Source: Pseudomonadota bacterium
GTDB taxonomy: Bacteria; Pseudomonadota; Alphaproteobacteria; Ferrovibrionales; Ferrovibrionaceae
Assembly: GCA_021793055.1 (NCBI GenBank)
Contig: JAJYTL010000217.1
Coordinates: 1-5,849 of the forward strand
DNA length: 5,849 bases
Direction of reading: 5' to 3'
Positions 1 through 5,849 of the stretch are shown piece by piece. A program made the translations under genes and the position numbers. Every line of letters begins with the position of its first letter. Within the stretch, counting starts at the first letter, position 1. The notes under the pieces are model-generated. The model saw nothing but the letters and a program-made list of their open reading frames with translations, searched no databases and was not told the DNA's origin.

Positions 1-2948
1 CGATCTCGAGCGACGCTTTCGATCGCAATGGACGCCAAGGCCGCTCCATAATCGAGATTGATGTTCGCCATGGTGTCGAGGCTGTCGTGATAGCCGGTCC
101 GGTTGATGTCGTAGTCCTCCATGAACAGAACCACTGGGACGCCAGCATCGGAAAAAATCTGACCGTCAGTGTTGAAGAGAGTGCTGCGCGGATCGAAGCT
201 TGGCCGCACCTCGCCGTGTAGTGCGAGATATGGCGCTACACGGGGCATGCTTTTCCCGTCCGGGCTCCGATGTCCGCGGGGGAGGCGGCGGCGGGACGCG
301 TGGCGATTCCAACGTTGCGTGCCCGCGTTCCAGACCATGTTGGCGAGGTGCGCGTGGTTGGCGAGCCAGAACGATTCGGCGTCGTTTCCAGGTGCGATCT
401 GGAAGATGTCGCGATGGCGGTCGTTATTATGTGCAATCATGTCGAGGACGTAGACACCCCGTACGCGGCTGCCGGAGAGATCGCGGCGATGGCCGTTAGG
501 CAGGTGGAGTTCCAGGGAGCCTTCTACAAGGTGCTGGCAGAGATGACGGGCGCCAAGGCAATCGGCAGGGAACTCCTCGCCAGTTAAATGTATAAGCCAA
601 ATGTCGCGCGCAAGCTGTCCACGGCGCGAGAGGTCTAAAAAGATCGGCGCCGCCAGCATGAGCGCTGCCGTGGCCGAGTGGTTGTCGTCGGCGCCGGCAG
701 CCGCAAGGCGGGCGCCATCACCGTGGCGTGCCCGTTCGTAGTGATCTTCCATATAGGCGGTGTCATAGTGATCGGCCATCACGATGGCCTCGCCTCGATT
801 GCGGCCGGGAATGACCACCATGAGATTGCGCTCGTGGCCAGCCCCCTCTTGGTTACCTCGCCATCCGCCCATCCACGAATAGTCGAGATCAGTCTGCCAG
901 AGAAACGGCAGTTCTCCGGCAAAAGCGCCGCCCGTCATGGCCGCTTTGGCGATGGTGCTTCGATAATAACCGAGGATGAAGTCGCCGAGCGCGTCCAGGT
1001 CACGTTCATGATGGCGGAGCGCCTTTCGCGTCACCGTATCATCGACGCAATCGGCGTTGTTCTTCGTCAGATACCGGCTCTCGGCAAGGTAGGCGATGGT
1101 CTTCCAATAGGAAACTTCGAACCTTCTGCGCGCGGTTCGGTCGTAGGTGAGGGCAGGTGCCGGCGCCGCAGCTTCCGTCGCTATCGTGGCATGGAGGAAA
1201 CTGAGAAGCGAGCGAGCCGCGCTCCCGCCCCTGACTTCAGTCGAGGCAGTGAGGGTCGCCAACCACTCGTGCAAAGATTGATCCCTCGGTGCCGTGAGAA
1301 GTGCCCGGGCAAACGAAGGCCGTAGCGGTTGGTCGCCGAGAAGCCGCTTAGCAGCGAGAAGCTTCTCTATATTGAGAAGATCGGCGTGGTTGGCAGTCCT
1401 GCTGGCGCCCGTAGCCTGGTTCCGGGCTGGGGCACGCGTGTCTTTGTTCGGTCCATAAAGAGATAGGGCAAGATGTTCTGCTTCGCGCCGCAGTAGCCGC
1501 GGCCAGAGCTCGATCGATTTTGAATGATCGCAAGTCCCTTCCGCGGCAGCGCCCTCAGCCGCGTAGGCGGTGAGATAGCCGAGCGGGCCGTCGGAAAGCA
1601 CTACGGCCTCGCGGCTTCCCGGATCGCAATAGGCGGCCAGCGGCCGGTGCCAGAAGACCTCGTAATTGCCGCATCGCATGGGCGGAAAGTAAAAACGATA
1701 GCCGAACATGCCGCCTCGCTGGACGGTACGTAGTGCCTGTTCGATGTCGGCCCGGCTGGCGTTTGGCCCATCCAGAAGGAGATCAAAGCTGTCCGACCAG
1801 AGTTGCACGTTGCGTGCCATCGGCTTGCCATAGAGGCCGATGTCGTCTGGATGGGTGCTGAAGAGAACATGTGTCATGTGCTCTTCGCGGGTCGTCAAGG
1901 CCAATTCGTCCTCATGGCGAAGCACCCGCGTCCAGCGATGGGTACGCTTAAAGGTGTTTCTCATTGCACCGTGAATTTCAGTCGGCTCTGGCCCGCCAGG
2001 CCGTGCTTCATGGAGCCAGCCCGATTGCGGAACGCGCATTCCATGCCATTGCTCATGCCGCGGTATGAGACGCAATAAGGGGATCTGCATCCCACGCGGC
2101 AGTGCGTTGGCGAGCCGGCGGTAAGGGCCCGCGCCCCAGAATACCAAACTTCCCGGAAACGGCAGAAGATGCAACCGACCCGTCACATAGGCGCGCTGGA
2201 CGGGCTCTGGCAGCGTGCCGAACGGCCGGAACGTCAAAAGGTAGCGAAGCGATTCCACGGGCTCGTCTGGGGTAAGCATGAGGGGCCGGACAAGGTCAGG
2301 TAGAGGCGCGTCGCCCCAATAGGGAAAGTCTGGAGCTTGGATTTCAGGGAGAACCCGAAAGCCCACTTTCCGCAAATCCGGCTCCTGTTCGCCATAGACT
2401 GCATGCAGAAGGTTGCGAAAGAAGCGAAGGATACGTTCGGCCGGCCATTCCCGTCCCGGCGCCTCGCGGAAACCCTGCCAGAACGCCTTGGCCGGCCCCT
2501 GCTCACTCGCCCCAAAGAGCGTCCACCGGACCCGACCCTTGTCGTCCTGGGTGCGGGAAAGCGCGAGCGGCAGAAGTGTGACATAGCGTTCGTGCGCGAG
2601 AGGAAGCGCCGAGGCGAGAATCTCGGGCCAATAGGGATTGCCGGCCAGCTCGGCCTTGGTGATACCGTGGGTTGGCCGACCGCTGCCGAGATGGTCGAAA
2701 CAACGCAAAAGCTCGCGCGCGACGCTGGCGAGACCGGGACCGAGCTCCTGTGATTCCTGATGTTCCGGAACCGGCCAGCCGAAGGGATCCCGGTCGTCGA
2801 AGGGCATCGGGTCAAACGTGCCATAGGGCTTGCGCCCGACACGCGGTGGCGGCATGAACTCGGAGTAGGCTGCGATCGGATAACGCCGGGGGCGCCCGAA
2901 CGATGGCCAGCCGTCGAGCAACCCCTTCCATCCCACGAAATTGGACAT
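1..2948 (-). CDS. Large M28-family zinc metallopeptidase with unknown N-terminal region (C-terminus beyond window)
   Basis: I translated this frame in full: 982 codons from ATG at 2948 with no stop; the gene continues past base 1. The start follows a GGGAG two bases upstream (rather close), and an in-frame TAG at 3002-3000 limits extension. Residues from about 690 form an M28 (aminopeptidase-like, two-zinc) domain: HYD at 727-729, GADDN at 752-756 (bridging Asp 754 or 755), TGEE at 789-792 (catalytic Glu and zinc Glu), VLD with Asp 836, and YHDS with His 954. All five motifs are present and in family order, so an active hydrolase of peptides or amino-acid derivatives is likely; the substrate is unknown. 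No signal peptide or membrane segment is visible, suggesting a cytoplasmic enzyme, whereas many M28 enzymes are exported. Residues 1-690 are rich in Trp, Pro and Arg and match no domain I know. It is far longer than typical 300-500 residue M28 enzymes. The domain call is firm; the role is unassigned. Confidence 0.9.
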   Translation of the reverse strand, partial: MSNFVGWKGLLDGWPSFGRPRRYPIAAYSEFMPPPRVGRKPYGTFDPMPFDDRDPFGWPVPEHQESQELGPGLASVARELLRCFDHLGSGRPTHGITKAELAGNPYWPEILASALPLAHERYVTLLPLALSRTQDDKGRVRWTLFGASEQGPAKAFWQGFREAPGREWPAERILRFFRNLLHAVYGEQEPDLRKVGFRVLPEIQAPDFPYWGDAPLPDLVRPLMLTPDEPVESLRYLLTFRPFGTLPEPVQRAYVTGRLHLLPFPGSLVFWGAGPYRRLANALPRGMQIPLLRLIPRHEQWHGMRVPQSGWLHEARPGGPEPTEIHGAMRNTFKRTHRWTRVLRHEDELALTTREEHMTHVLFSTHPDDIGLYGKPMARNVQLWSDSFDLLLDGPNASRADIEQALRTVQRGGMFGYRFYFPPMRCGNYEVFWHRPLAAYCDPGSREAVVLSDGPLGYLTAYAAEGAAAEGTCDHSKSIELWPRLLRREAEHLALSLYGPNKDTRAPARNQATGASRTANHADLLNIEKLLAAKRLLGDQPLRPSFARALLTAPRDQSLHEWLATLTASTEVRGGSAARSLLSFLHATIATEAAAPAPALTYDRTARRRFEVSYWKTIAYLAESRYLTKNNADCVDDTVTRKALRHHERDLDALGDFILGYYRSTIAKAAMTGGAFAGELPFLWQTDLDYSWMGGWRGNQEGAGHERNLMVVIPGRNRGEAIVMADHYDTAYMEDHYERARHGDGARLAAAGADDNHSATAALMLAAPIFLDLSRRGQLARDIWLIHLTGEEFPADCLGARHLCQHLVEGSLELHLPNGHRRDLSGSRVRGVYVLDMIAHNNDRHRDIFQIAPGNDAESFWLANHAHLANMVWNAGTQRWNRHASRRRLPRGHRSPDGKSMPRVAPYLALHGEVRPSFDPRSTLFNTDGQIFSDAGVPVVLFMEDYDINRTGYHDSLDTMANINLDYGAALASIAIESVARD

Positions 2949-3092
2949 TACTCCCGCCGCTGGCTCCAAGGTCACGCTGGTATACTCGTGAGTGTCTATC
3001 TAATCCTTCTAAACGTACGGCGGCAAGCGCCGACCGACCTAAGGCTTAAGCACTTAGCTCAAATAGCCGTTCACTACCGACGCATCGCCGTC
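2949..3092. other. Leader region of the peptidase gene, with a short imperfect palindrome
   Basis: This 144-base stretch separates the peptidase start from the point where transposase homology ends. It holds a CTAAG/CTTAG pair at 3039-3043 and 3053-3057 around the palindrome GCTTAAGC (3044-3051), and a small CGGCG/CGCCG hairpin near 3018-3032. Minus-strand promoter candidates for the peptidase are weak: TTGCCG followed 18 bases later by TAGATA, or a lone TATACC near 2984. None is convincing. The palindrome could be an operator or the start of a hairpin, but no T-run follows it on either strand, so it is not a clear terminator. Confidence 0.35.
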
Positions 3093-4169
3093 TTCCAAAA
3101 GATTCGTGGTCCTGATCGCTCGGCGGTGGGTGACCGGCAAGCGTAGGTGCGCGATGCAGGCCTCGAAGTCGTCCAGGAAGCACGCAACAGCGCTCGGCAG
3201 TTCGGTCTCGTAGTCCTCGACCACCTCCTTGGCGAGCTCACGGGCGATGGCCCGCGACGGCGCCTGGTACGAGGCAACTACCCGGGCCTTGAATTCGGGC
3301 CAAGTGTCTTCCGGCACCTTGGCCGCGAGATTCCGCAGCCGATGCGCCAGGCAGCGTTGCCGCTCCGATCTCGGAAAGCAGATCTCGATCGCCTTGATGA
3401 TCTCCGGCGCACCATCGGAGACGACCAGCAAAGGGTCTCCCAACCCGCGGGCCCGCATGTCCTGGAAGAACGCGCTCACCGTCTCGCGGTCCTCTTTAGA
3501 CCCGGCCATCAGATGCAGAAGCACGCGACTCCCCGCGGCTGAGAAGCCCCAGGCCGCCAGAACCGGCTCCCGCCGCTGTCCCGGCCGGATACGCTCCGCG
3601 TTCGCCTTTGCTCGGACCAGTGGCGCAAAGGCTCACCCGTCCACGAACAGATAGGCGATATCGTATTCCGACAGATCGCGGCTCGCGAACTCCTGGTAAT
3701 CCGCCCATAGCCGCTCGCCAAGCTCCGAGATCGCCGTCCGCGACAGCAACAGCCGCCCGCTCTCGTCCTTGAAGGCGTCCTCGATGTCACGCACCGAAAG
3801 GCCGCGCGCCGGAAGCTCCACAGCCAAGTCTTCGAGCGCCTGGGTGTGGCCTTTCAGATGCTCGCGGATGTCAGACTGGAACGGTTCGTCACGGTCGTCG
3901 ATCTGGGGTGCCGAATATTCGATCACCCCCTCCGCCGCCTTCAATCACCCCGGCCGAACGCCGTTGCGGTAGCCCTGGCCTGCCGCTGCACCGTGCTCGT
4001 AGTAATCCCGGCCAAGGGCGTCCCGGCTTTCCGCCTCCAGCGATTCCTCCACGATCAGGCGCGTCGCCAGCTTCACCAGTTCCGCCCGGCCATCCGCCGA
4101 CGACAGGCGGCCTTCAATCAAATCCGAAAGCGATTGGCGGGTGCGCATCGATCCAAGTACTCTCTTCAC
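3054..4169 (-). pseudogene. IS256-family transposase, disrupted by two in-frame stops and C-terminal truncation
   Basis: The family is recognisable from a mutator-type DDE transposase: VSDGAP, the QRCLAHR block, and RAIRTTNLLE near the end. The likely original start is GTG at 4169, preceded by GAGGAG (4182-4177) with a 7-base spacer. One reading frame runs through the whole gene, interrupted by TGA at 3947-3945 (after GVRPG, where relatives usually have Arg, so a CGA to TGA change fits) and TGA at 3635-3633 (after LFVDG). Counting from the GTG, the catalytic residues would be Asp 177, Asp 252 and Glu 359. Homology ends straight after the Glu; a 12-residue unrelated tail leads to TAA at 3056-3054. 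The usual ~400-residue protein lacks its last part. The three fragments are about 74, 103 and 190 codons. No frameshift was needed to connect them. Nonfunctional with high confidence. Confidence 0.9.
3604..3635 (-). repeat. Small palindrome within an apparent in-frame insertion in the transposase
   Basis: GCCTTTGC (3604-3611) and GCAAAGGC (3625-3632) form a perfect 8-bp inverted repeat around a 13-base loop, directly next to the second TGA (3635-3633). Relatives, as I recall them, read VDGIAERLRPG, while here VDG is followed by twelve codons beginning with the stop before AERIRPG. That is about 11 extra codons (33 bases), in frame. The first-to-second Asp distance is 75 residues here, against about 64-66 in the relatives I remember. 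The insertion is therefore inferred, while the palindrome is directly seen. Confidence 0.55.
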
Positions 4170-4238
4170 GGGGTGTCTCCTCGCTGATGCCGGCGCCAAC
4201 CGGCATTGGTTTGCATTGCCTCAGCGAGGAGGCACCCC
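4170..4238 (-). promoter_or_regulatory. Hairpin covering the transposase ribosome binding site
   Basis: The arms 4170-4187 and 4221-4238 are reverse complements at 17 of 18 bases. A second perfect 7-bp inverted repeat, ATGCCGG (4187-4193) and CCGGCAT (4200-4206), sits inside the loop, overlapping the outer arm by one base. On the transposase mRNA the 3' arm contains GAGGAG (4182-4177), the Shine-Dalgarno sequence for the GTG at 4169, and ends on the base before that codon. Folding would hide the ribosome binding site. Several transposons (IS10 and IS50, for example) use mRNA structure like this to keep outside transcripts from making transposase. Here the predicted promoter lies outside both arms, so even the element's own message would fold. 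The downstream gene is dead, so any present effect is on leftover fragments only. Confidence 0.65.
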
Positions 4239-4254
4239 ACCAGATTTTCCAGCA

Positions 4255-4284
4255 ATTATAAGACTTCACCGATCCGCGGGTCCA
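4255..4284 (-). promoter_or_regulatory. Candidate sigma-70 promoter of the transposase
   Basis: On the minus strand, TGGACC (4284-4279; four of six matches to TTGACA) is followed after 18 bases by a perfect TATAAT (4260-4255). Transcription would begin near 4248 and give a leader of about 80 bases that includes both arms of the hairpin at 4170-4238. It points toward the transposase and, beyond it, the peptidase gene. The spacer is one base longer than ideal and the upstream box is imperfect. Confidence 0.5.
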
Positions 4285-4519
4285 TCTGTCTCGTCTTTTA
4301 TGGAAATTTTATGAGTCACCAGAGGTTCTCACATGGAATTTTTATGGCCAAGGGAAATATCCTGCGAGCGTTCTAAGGCGGTTTACGAGCGGAGAGTAGC
4401 AGGGCAGCCCGCGGCATGAGGCGCGGTGATTTCTGGTGTCATCTCCGGCCACATTGTCTGATCCGCTCTGGAACTTGAACCGACAGCGTAATTCCATTGG
4501 CCCCTCTAGGAGTCTTGCC
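4261..4519 (+). other. Intergenic region upstream of the kdp operon
   Basis: These 259 bases separate the IS end from the first kdp-linked gene and should hold the kdp promoter. The left part (4290-4350) is markedly AT-rich and carries a direct repeat listed separately. The right part (4360-4519) is GC-rich, with only a weak 5-bp hairpin at 4409-4426. TTGAAC near 4475-4480 could be a -35 box but no good -10 follows at 16-18 bases. I found no clear terminator and no sigma-54 signature with correct spacing. The kdp promoter is therefore not pinned down. Confidence 0.4.
4300..4346 (+). repeat. Pair of 14-bp direct repeats with a 33-bp period
   Basis: ATGGAAATTTTATG (4300-4313) and ATGGAATTTTTATG (4333-4346) match at 13 of 14 bases. 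Their starts are 33 bases apart, about three helical turns, so they would present to the same face of the DNA. They are the most AT-rich sequence in the neighbourhood and lie about 175-220 bases upstream of the first kdp-linked start codon. Kdp operons are usually controlled by the KdpD/KdpE two-component pair, and KdpE sites in E. coli are AT-rich, so an operator role is plausible but not shown. An IS insertion scar is the alternative. Confidence 0.5.
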
Positions 4520-4603
4520 ATGCTTGATGCTGTCTACATCCTGATCGCGGCGGCCTTTCTTGGCGCCTGCATCCTCTATGCCATTGCGTGCGAAGACCTG
4601 TGA
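4520..4603 (+). CDS. 27-residue single-span membrane microprotein at the head of the kdp operon
   Basis: ATG at 4520 follows AGGAG (4508-4512) with a 7-base spacer, a better ribosome binding site than that of kdpF itself. The product is 27 residues: a short Asp-containing start, one hydrophobic span at about residues 4-24, and a charged end, CEDL. It ends at 4603, nine bases before kdpF. It is not KdpF, which follows separately. I recall similar short peptides ending in an Ala-Cys-acidic/Arg-Leu pattern ahead of kdpF in other proteobacteria, usually unannotated or called hypothetical. Size, single span and position suggest an inner-membrane accessory of the KdpFABC pump or a regulatory peptide. 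The function is not known. The coding call rests on the ribosome binding site, composition and operon position. Confidence 0.8.
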   Translation: MLDAVYILIAAAFLGACILYAIACEDL

Positions 4604-4612
4604 GGCGAAGCC

Positions 4613-4702
4613 ATGTCTTTTGACCTGACCCTTGGCGGCATCGTAATGGTCATCCTGCTTGTTTACCTGGTATACGCCTTGATTCGGCCAGAGAAATTCT
4701 GA
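4613..4702 (+). CDS. kdpF: KdpF, small subunit of the potassium-transporting ATPase
   Basis: This 29-residue protein matches the length of E. coli KdpF. It has one hydrophobic span at about residues 5-24 and the typical end, LIRPEKF, in which a Tyr/Ala-Leu-Ile-Arg-Pro-Glu-(Lys/Arg)-Phe pattern is characteristic of KdpF. KdpF sits in the inner membrane against KdpA and stabilises the KdpFABC complex, which uses ATP to import K+ when external potassium is scarce. The start at 4613 is preceded by a modest GAGGCGAAG overlapping the stop of the upstream microprotein gene, suggesting translational coupling. kdpA starts 26 bases after its stop. Confidence 0.92.
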   Translation: MSFDLTLGGIVMVILLVYLVYALIRPEKF

Positions 4703-4728
4703 GCACGATCGCTGAGGGGAGATTGGAA

Positions 4729-5849
4729 ATGATGGGCCATATGACATTCACTGGCTGGCTGCAGATTGCGATCTTTTCCAGCCTCGTCATTTTAATGACC
4801 AAGCCCTTTGGCGGCTACATGACACGCGTTTATTCTGGTGAGCGGACGTTGCTGACGCCGATCCTCCGCCCGCTGGAGCTCGGAATTTATCGCGTGTGCG
4901 GTGTCCGTGAGGACGACGAGCAGCACTGGCTCAGCTATGCAATTGCTGTGCTGGCGTTCAGCTTTGCCGGATTCGTAGTCCTTTATGGCATTCAGCGTTT
5001 GCAGGGAATTTTGCCCCTCAATCCGCAGAAATTTGGCGCCGAGACGCCCGATCTGTCTTTCAATACCTCGGTCAGCTTCGTGACCAACACGAACTGGCAG
5101 TCCTATGTGCCTGAACAGACGATGAGCTACCTGACCCAGATGGCAGGGCTCACCGTGCACAATTTTGTCTCCGCTAGCGCAGGAATTGCGGTGGCGATTG
5201 CACTGATACGCGGCTTCGCGCGTCGCTCGGCCCAGACCGTTGGTAATTTCTGGATCGATCTCACGCGCGGCGTTCTCTATATCCTGCTGCCGATCTCGGT
5301 CGTCGTTGCCATTTTCTTTGTCTGGCAGGGGATGCCTCAGAATCTTCACCCCTATGTCGATGCGACGACGTTGGAGGGCGCCAAGCAGCTCATCGCCCAA
5401 GGCCCGGTTGCATCCCAGGAAGTGATCAAAGTGATGGGGACCAACGGTGGTGGCTTCTTTAACGCCAATTCCGCTCATCCCTATGAAAATCCGACAGCGC
5501 TAACGAATCTCGTTCAGATGCTGCTGATTTTCTCGATCGGTGCGGGTCTGACCAACGTGTTCGGCCGAATGGTGGGGAACGAACGACAGGGCTGGGCCAT
5601 TTTCGCCGTGATGGGCGTCCTGTTTCTCGCCGGCGTCACCACCTGCTACTGGGCTGAAGCGCAGGGCAACCCGGCATTTGCACAATACCACGTCAACCAA
5701 GCGCCGAGCGCGCTGCAGCCCGGCGGCAACATGGTCGGCAAGGAGGTTCGCTTCGGCATCGCCAATTCGGCCTTGTTCACCACGGTAACAACCGACGCCT
5801 CTTGCGGCGCCGTGAACAATATGCACGACAGCCTGTTACCGCTCGCCGG
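4729..5849 (+). CDS. kdpA: KdpA, potassium-binding and translocating subunit of the Kdp ATPase (3' end beyond window)
   Basis: KdpA is the channel-like inner-membrane subunit that selects K+ in the KdpFABC pump; KdpB hydrolyses ATP. The frame is open for 373 codons without interruption; full KdpA is usually 555-600 residues, so about two thirds is present. Three of the four pore loops that form the selectivity filter are visible: TNTNWQ (residues 119-124), GTNGGG (237-242, followed by FFNANSAHPYENPT) and TTDASCG (354-360, followed by AVNNMHD). The fourth lies past the edge. The hydrophobic spans alternate as expected. ATG codons at 4729, 4732 and 4741 are all in frame; 4729 is chosen because GGGGAG (4716-4721) lies 7 bases upstream, but 4732 is nearly as good. 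kdpB and kdpC are expected downstream, possibly followed by kdpDE. Confidence 0.97.
   Translation, partial: MMGHMTFTGWLQIAIFSSLVILMTKPFGGYMTRVYSGERTLLTPILRPLELGIYRVCGVREDDEQHWLSYAIAVLAFSFAGFVVLYGIQRLQGILPLNPQKFGAETPDLSFNTSVSFVTNTNWQSYVPEQTMSYLTQMAGLTVHNFVSASAGIAVAIALIRGFARRSAQTVGNFWIDLTRGVLYILLPISVVVAIFFVWQGMPQNLHPYVDATTLEGAKQLIAQGPVASQEVIKVMGTNGGGFFNANSAHPYENPTALTNLVQMLLIFSIGAGLTNVFGRMVGNERQGWAIFAVMGVLFLAGVTTCYWAEAQGNPAFAQYHVNQAPSALQPGGNMVGKEVRFGIANSALFTTVTTDASCGAVNNMHDSLLPLA

Larger units (their letters stand above)
3093..4260 (-). mobile_element. Truncated, inactive IS256-family insertion sequence
   Basis: The extent is set by transposase homology on the left (ends at about 3093) and by the promoter-like end beyond the transposase start on the right (about 4260); the true right terminus is not determined. 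The left end, including the last part of the transposase and its terminal repeat, is missing, so no terminal inverted repeat pair or target duplication can be shown. The element lies between the peptidase gene and the kdp operon. Loss of one end plus nonsense codons means it cannot move by itself. The right-hand end could still act as a substrate only if a second end and an intact transposase were available elsewhere. Confidence 0.8.

Noticed and set aside
678..1325. 215-codon plus-strand open frame
   Set aside because: It lies opposite the M28 peptidase gene, whose own frame carries clear catalytic motifs across the same bases; the long antisense frame is a by-product of GC-rich codon use.
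2234..2842. 202-codon minus-strand open frame in another phase
   Set aside because: It overlaps the uninterrupted 982-codon peptidase frame on the same strand and has an Arg/Ser/Pro-rich composition typical of an out-of-phase shadow.
4333..4419. 28-codon plus-strand reading frame starting ATG-GAA-TTT, with GAGG seven bases upstream
   Set aside because: Its start coincides with the second copy of the direct repeat, its product is not hydrophobic and resembles nothing known, and there is no supporting context. It is more likely chance in a regulatory region.
4409..4426. Short CCGCG/CGCGG hairpin as a terminator or riboswitch upstream of kdp
   Set aside because: The stem is only 5 bp, no T-run follows, and such stems are common by chance in GC-rich DNA.
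4497..4518. Possible sigma-54 promoter (TTGG ... TTGC) just before the kdp-linked microprotein
   Set aside because: The GG and GC elements are about 18 bases apart instead of the required 12, and the site overlaps the ribosome binding site.
4792..5478. 228-codon minus-strand open frame
   Set aside because: It is antisense to kdpA, whose selectivity-filter motifs establish the coding strand.
1..5849. CRISPR array, tRNA, rRNA or phage genes
   Set aside because: No regularly spaced repeats, tRNA-like cloverleaf or rRNA signature was seen on either strand.

Overview
The base composition (GC-rich, but not extreme), the IS256-subfamily wording of the transposase and the kdp gene order suggest an alphaproteobacterium, probably of the Hyphomicrobiales (rhizobia, Methylobacterium or Beijerinckia-like). 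This is inference from sequence style; no rRNA or tRNA is present to settle it.

The window has three blocks. (1) Bases 1-2948, minus strand: one uninterrupted reading frame of at least 982 codons whose stop lies beyond base 1. Its last ~290 visible residues are an M28-family zinc peptidase domain with all expected metal-ligand and catalytic motifs. The ~690 residues before it match nothing I recognise. (2) About 3093-4260, minus strand: a decayed IS256-family insertion sequence. Its transposase carries two in-frame TGA codons, an apparent in-frame insertion of about 33 bases holding a perfect 8-bp inverted repeat, and a lost C-terminus directly after the catalytic Glu. Its Shine-Dalgarno sequence lies in one arm of an 18-bp inverted repeat. 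(3) 4520 to the right edge, plus strand: the start of a kdp high-affinity potassium-ATPase operon, with a 27-codon membrane microprotein, kdpF (29 codons) and the first 373 codons of kdpA, which runs off the window.

The kdp genes are tightly spaced and transcribed divergently from the IS remnant. The remnant lies upstream of the peptidase gene on the same strand and could send transcripts into it. The interval 4261-4519 between the IS and kdp holds a 14-bp direct repeat with a 33-bp period, a candidate regulatory site.

The points most worth following are the peptidase's unknown N-terminal region, the microprotein ahead of kdpF, the hairpin over the transposase ribosome binding site, and the direct repeat upstream of kdp.
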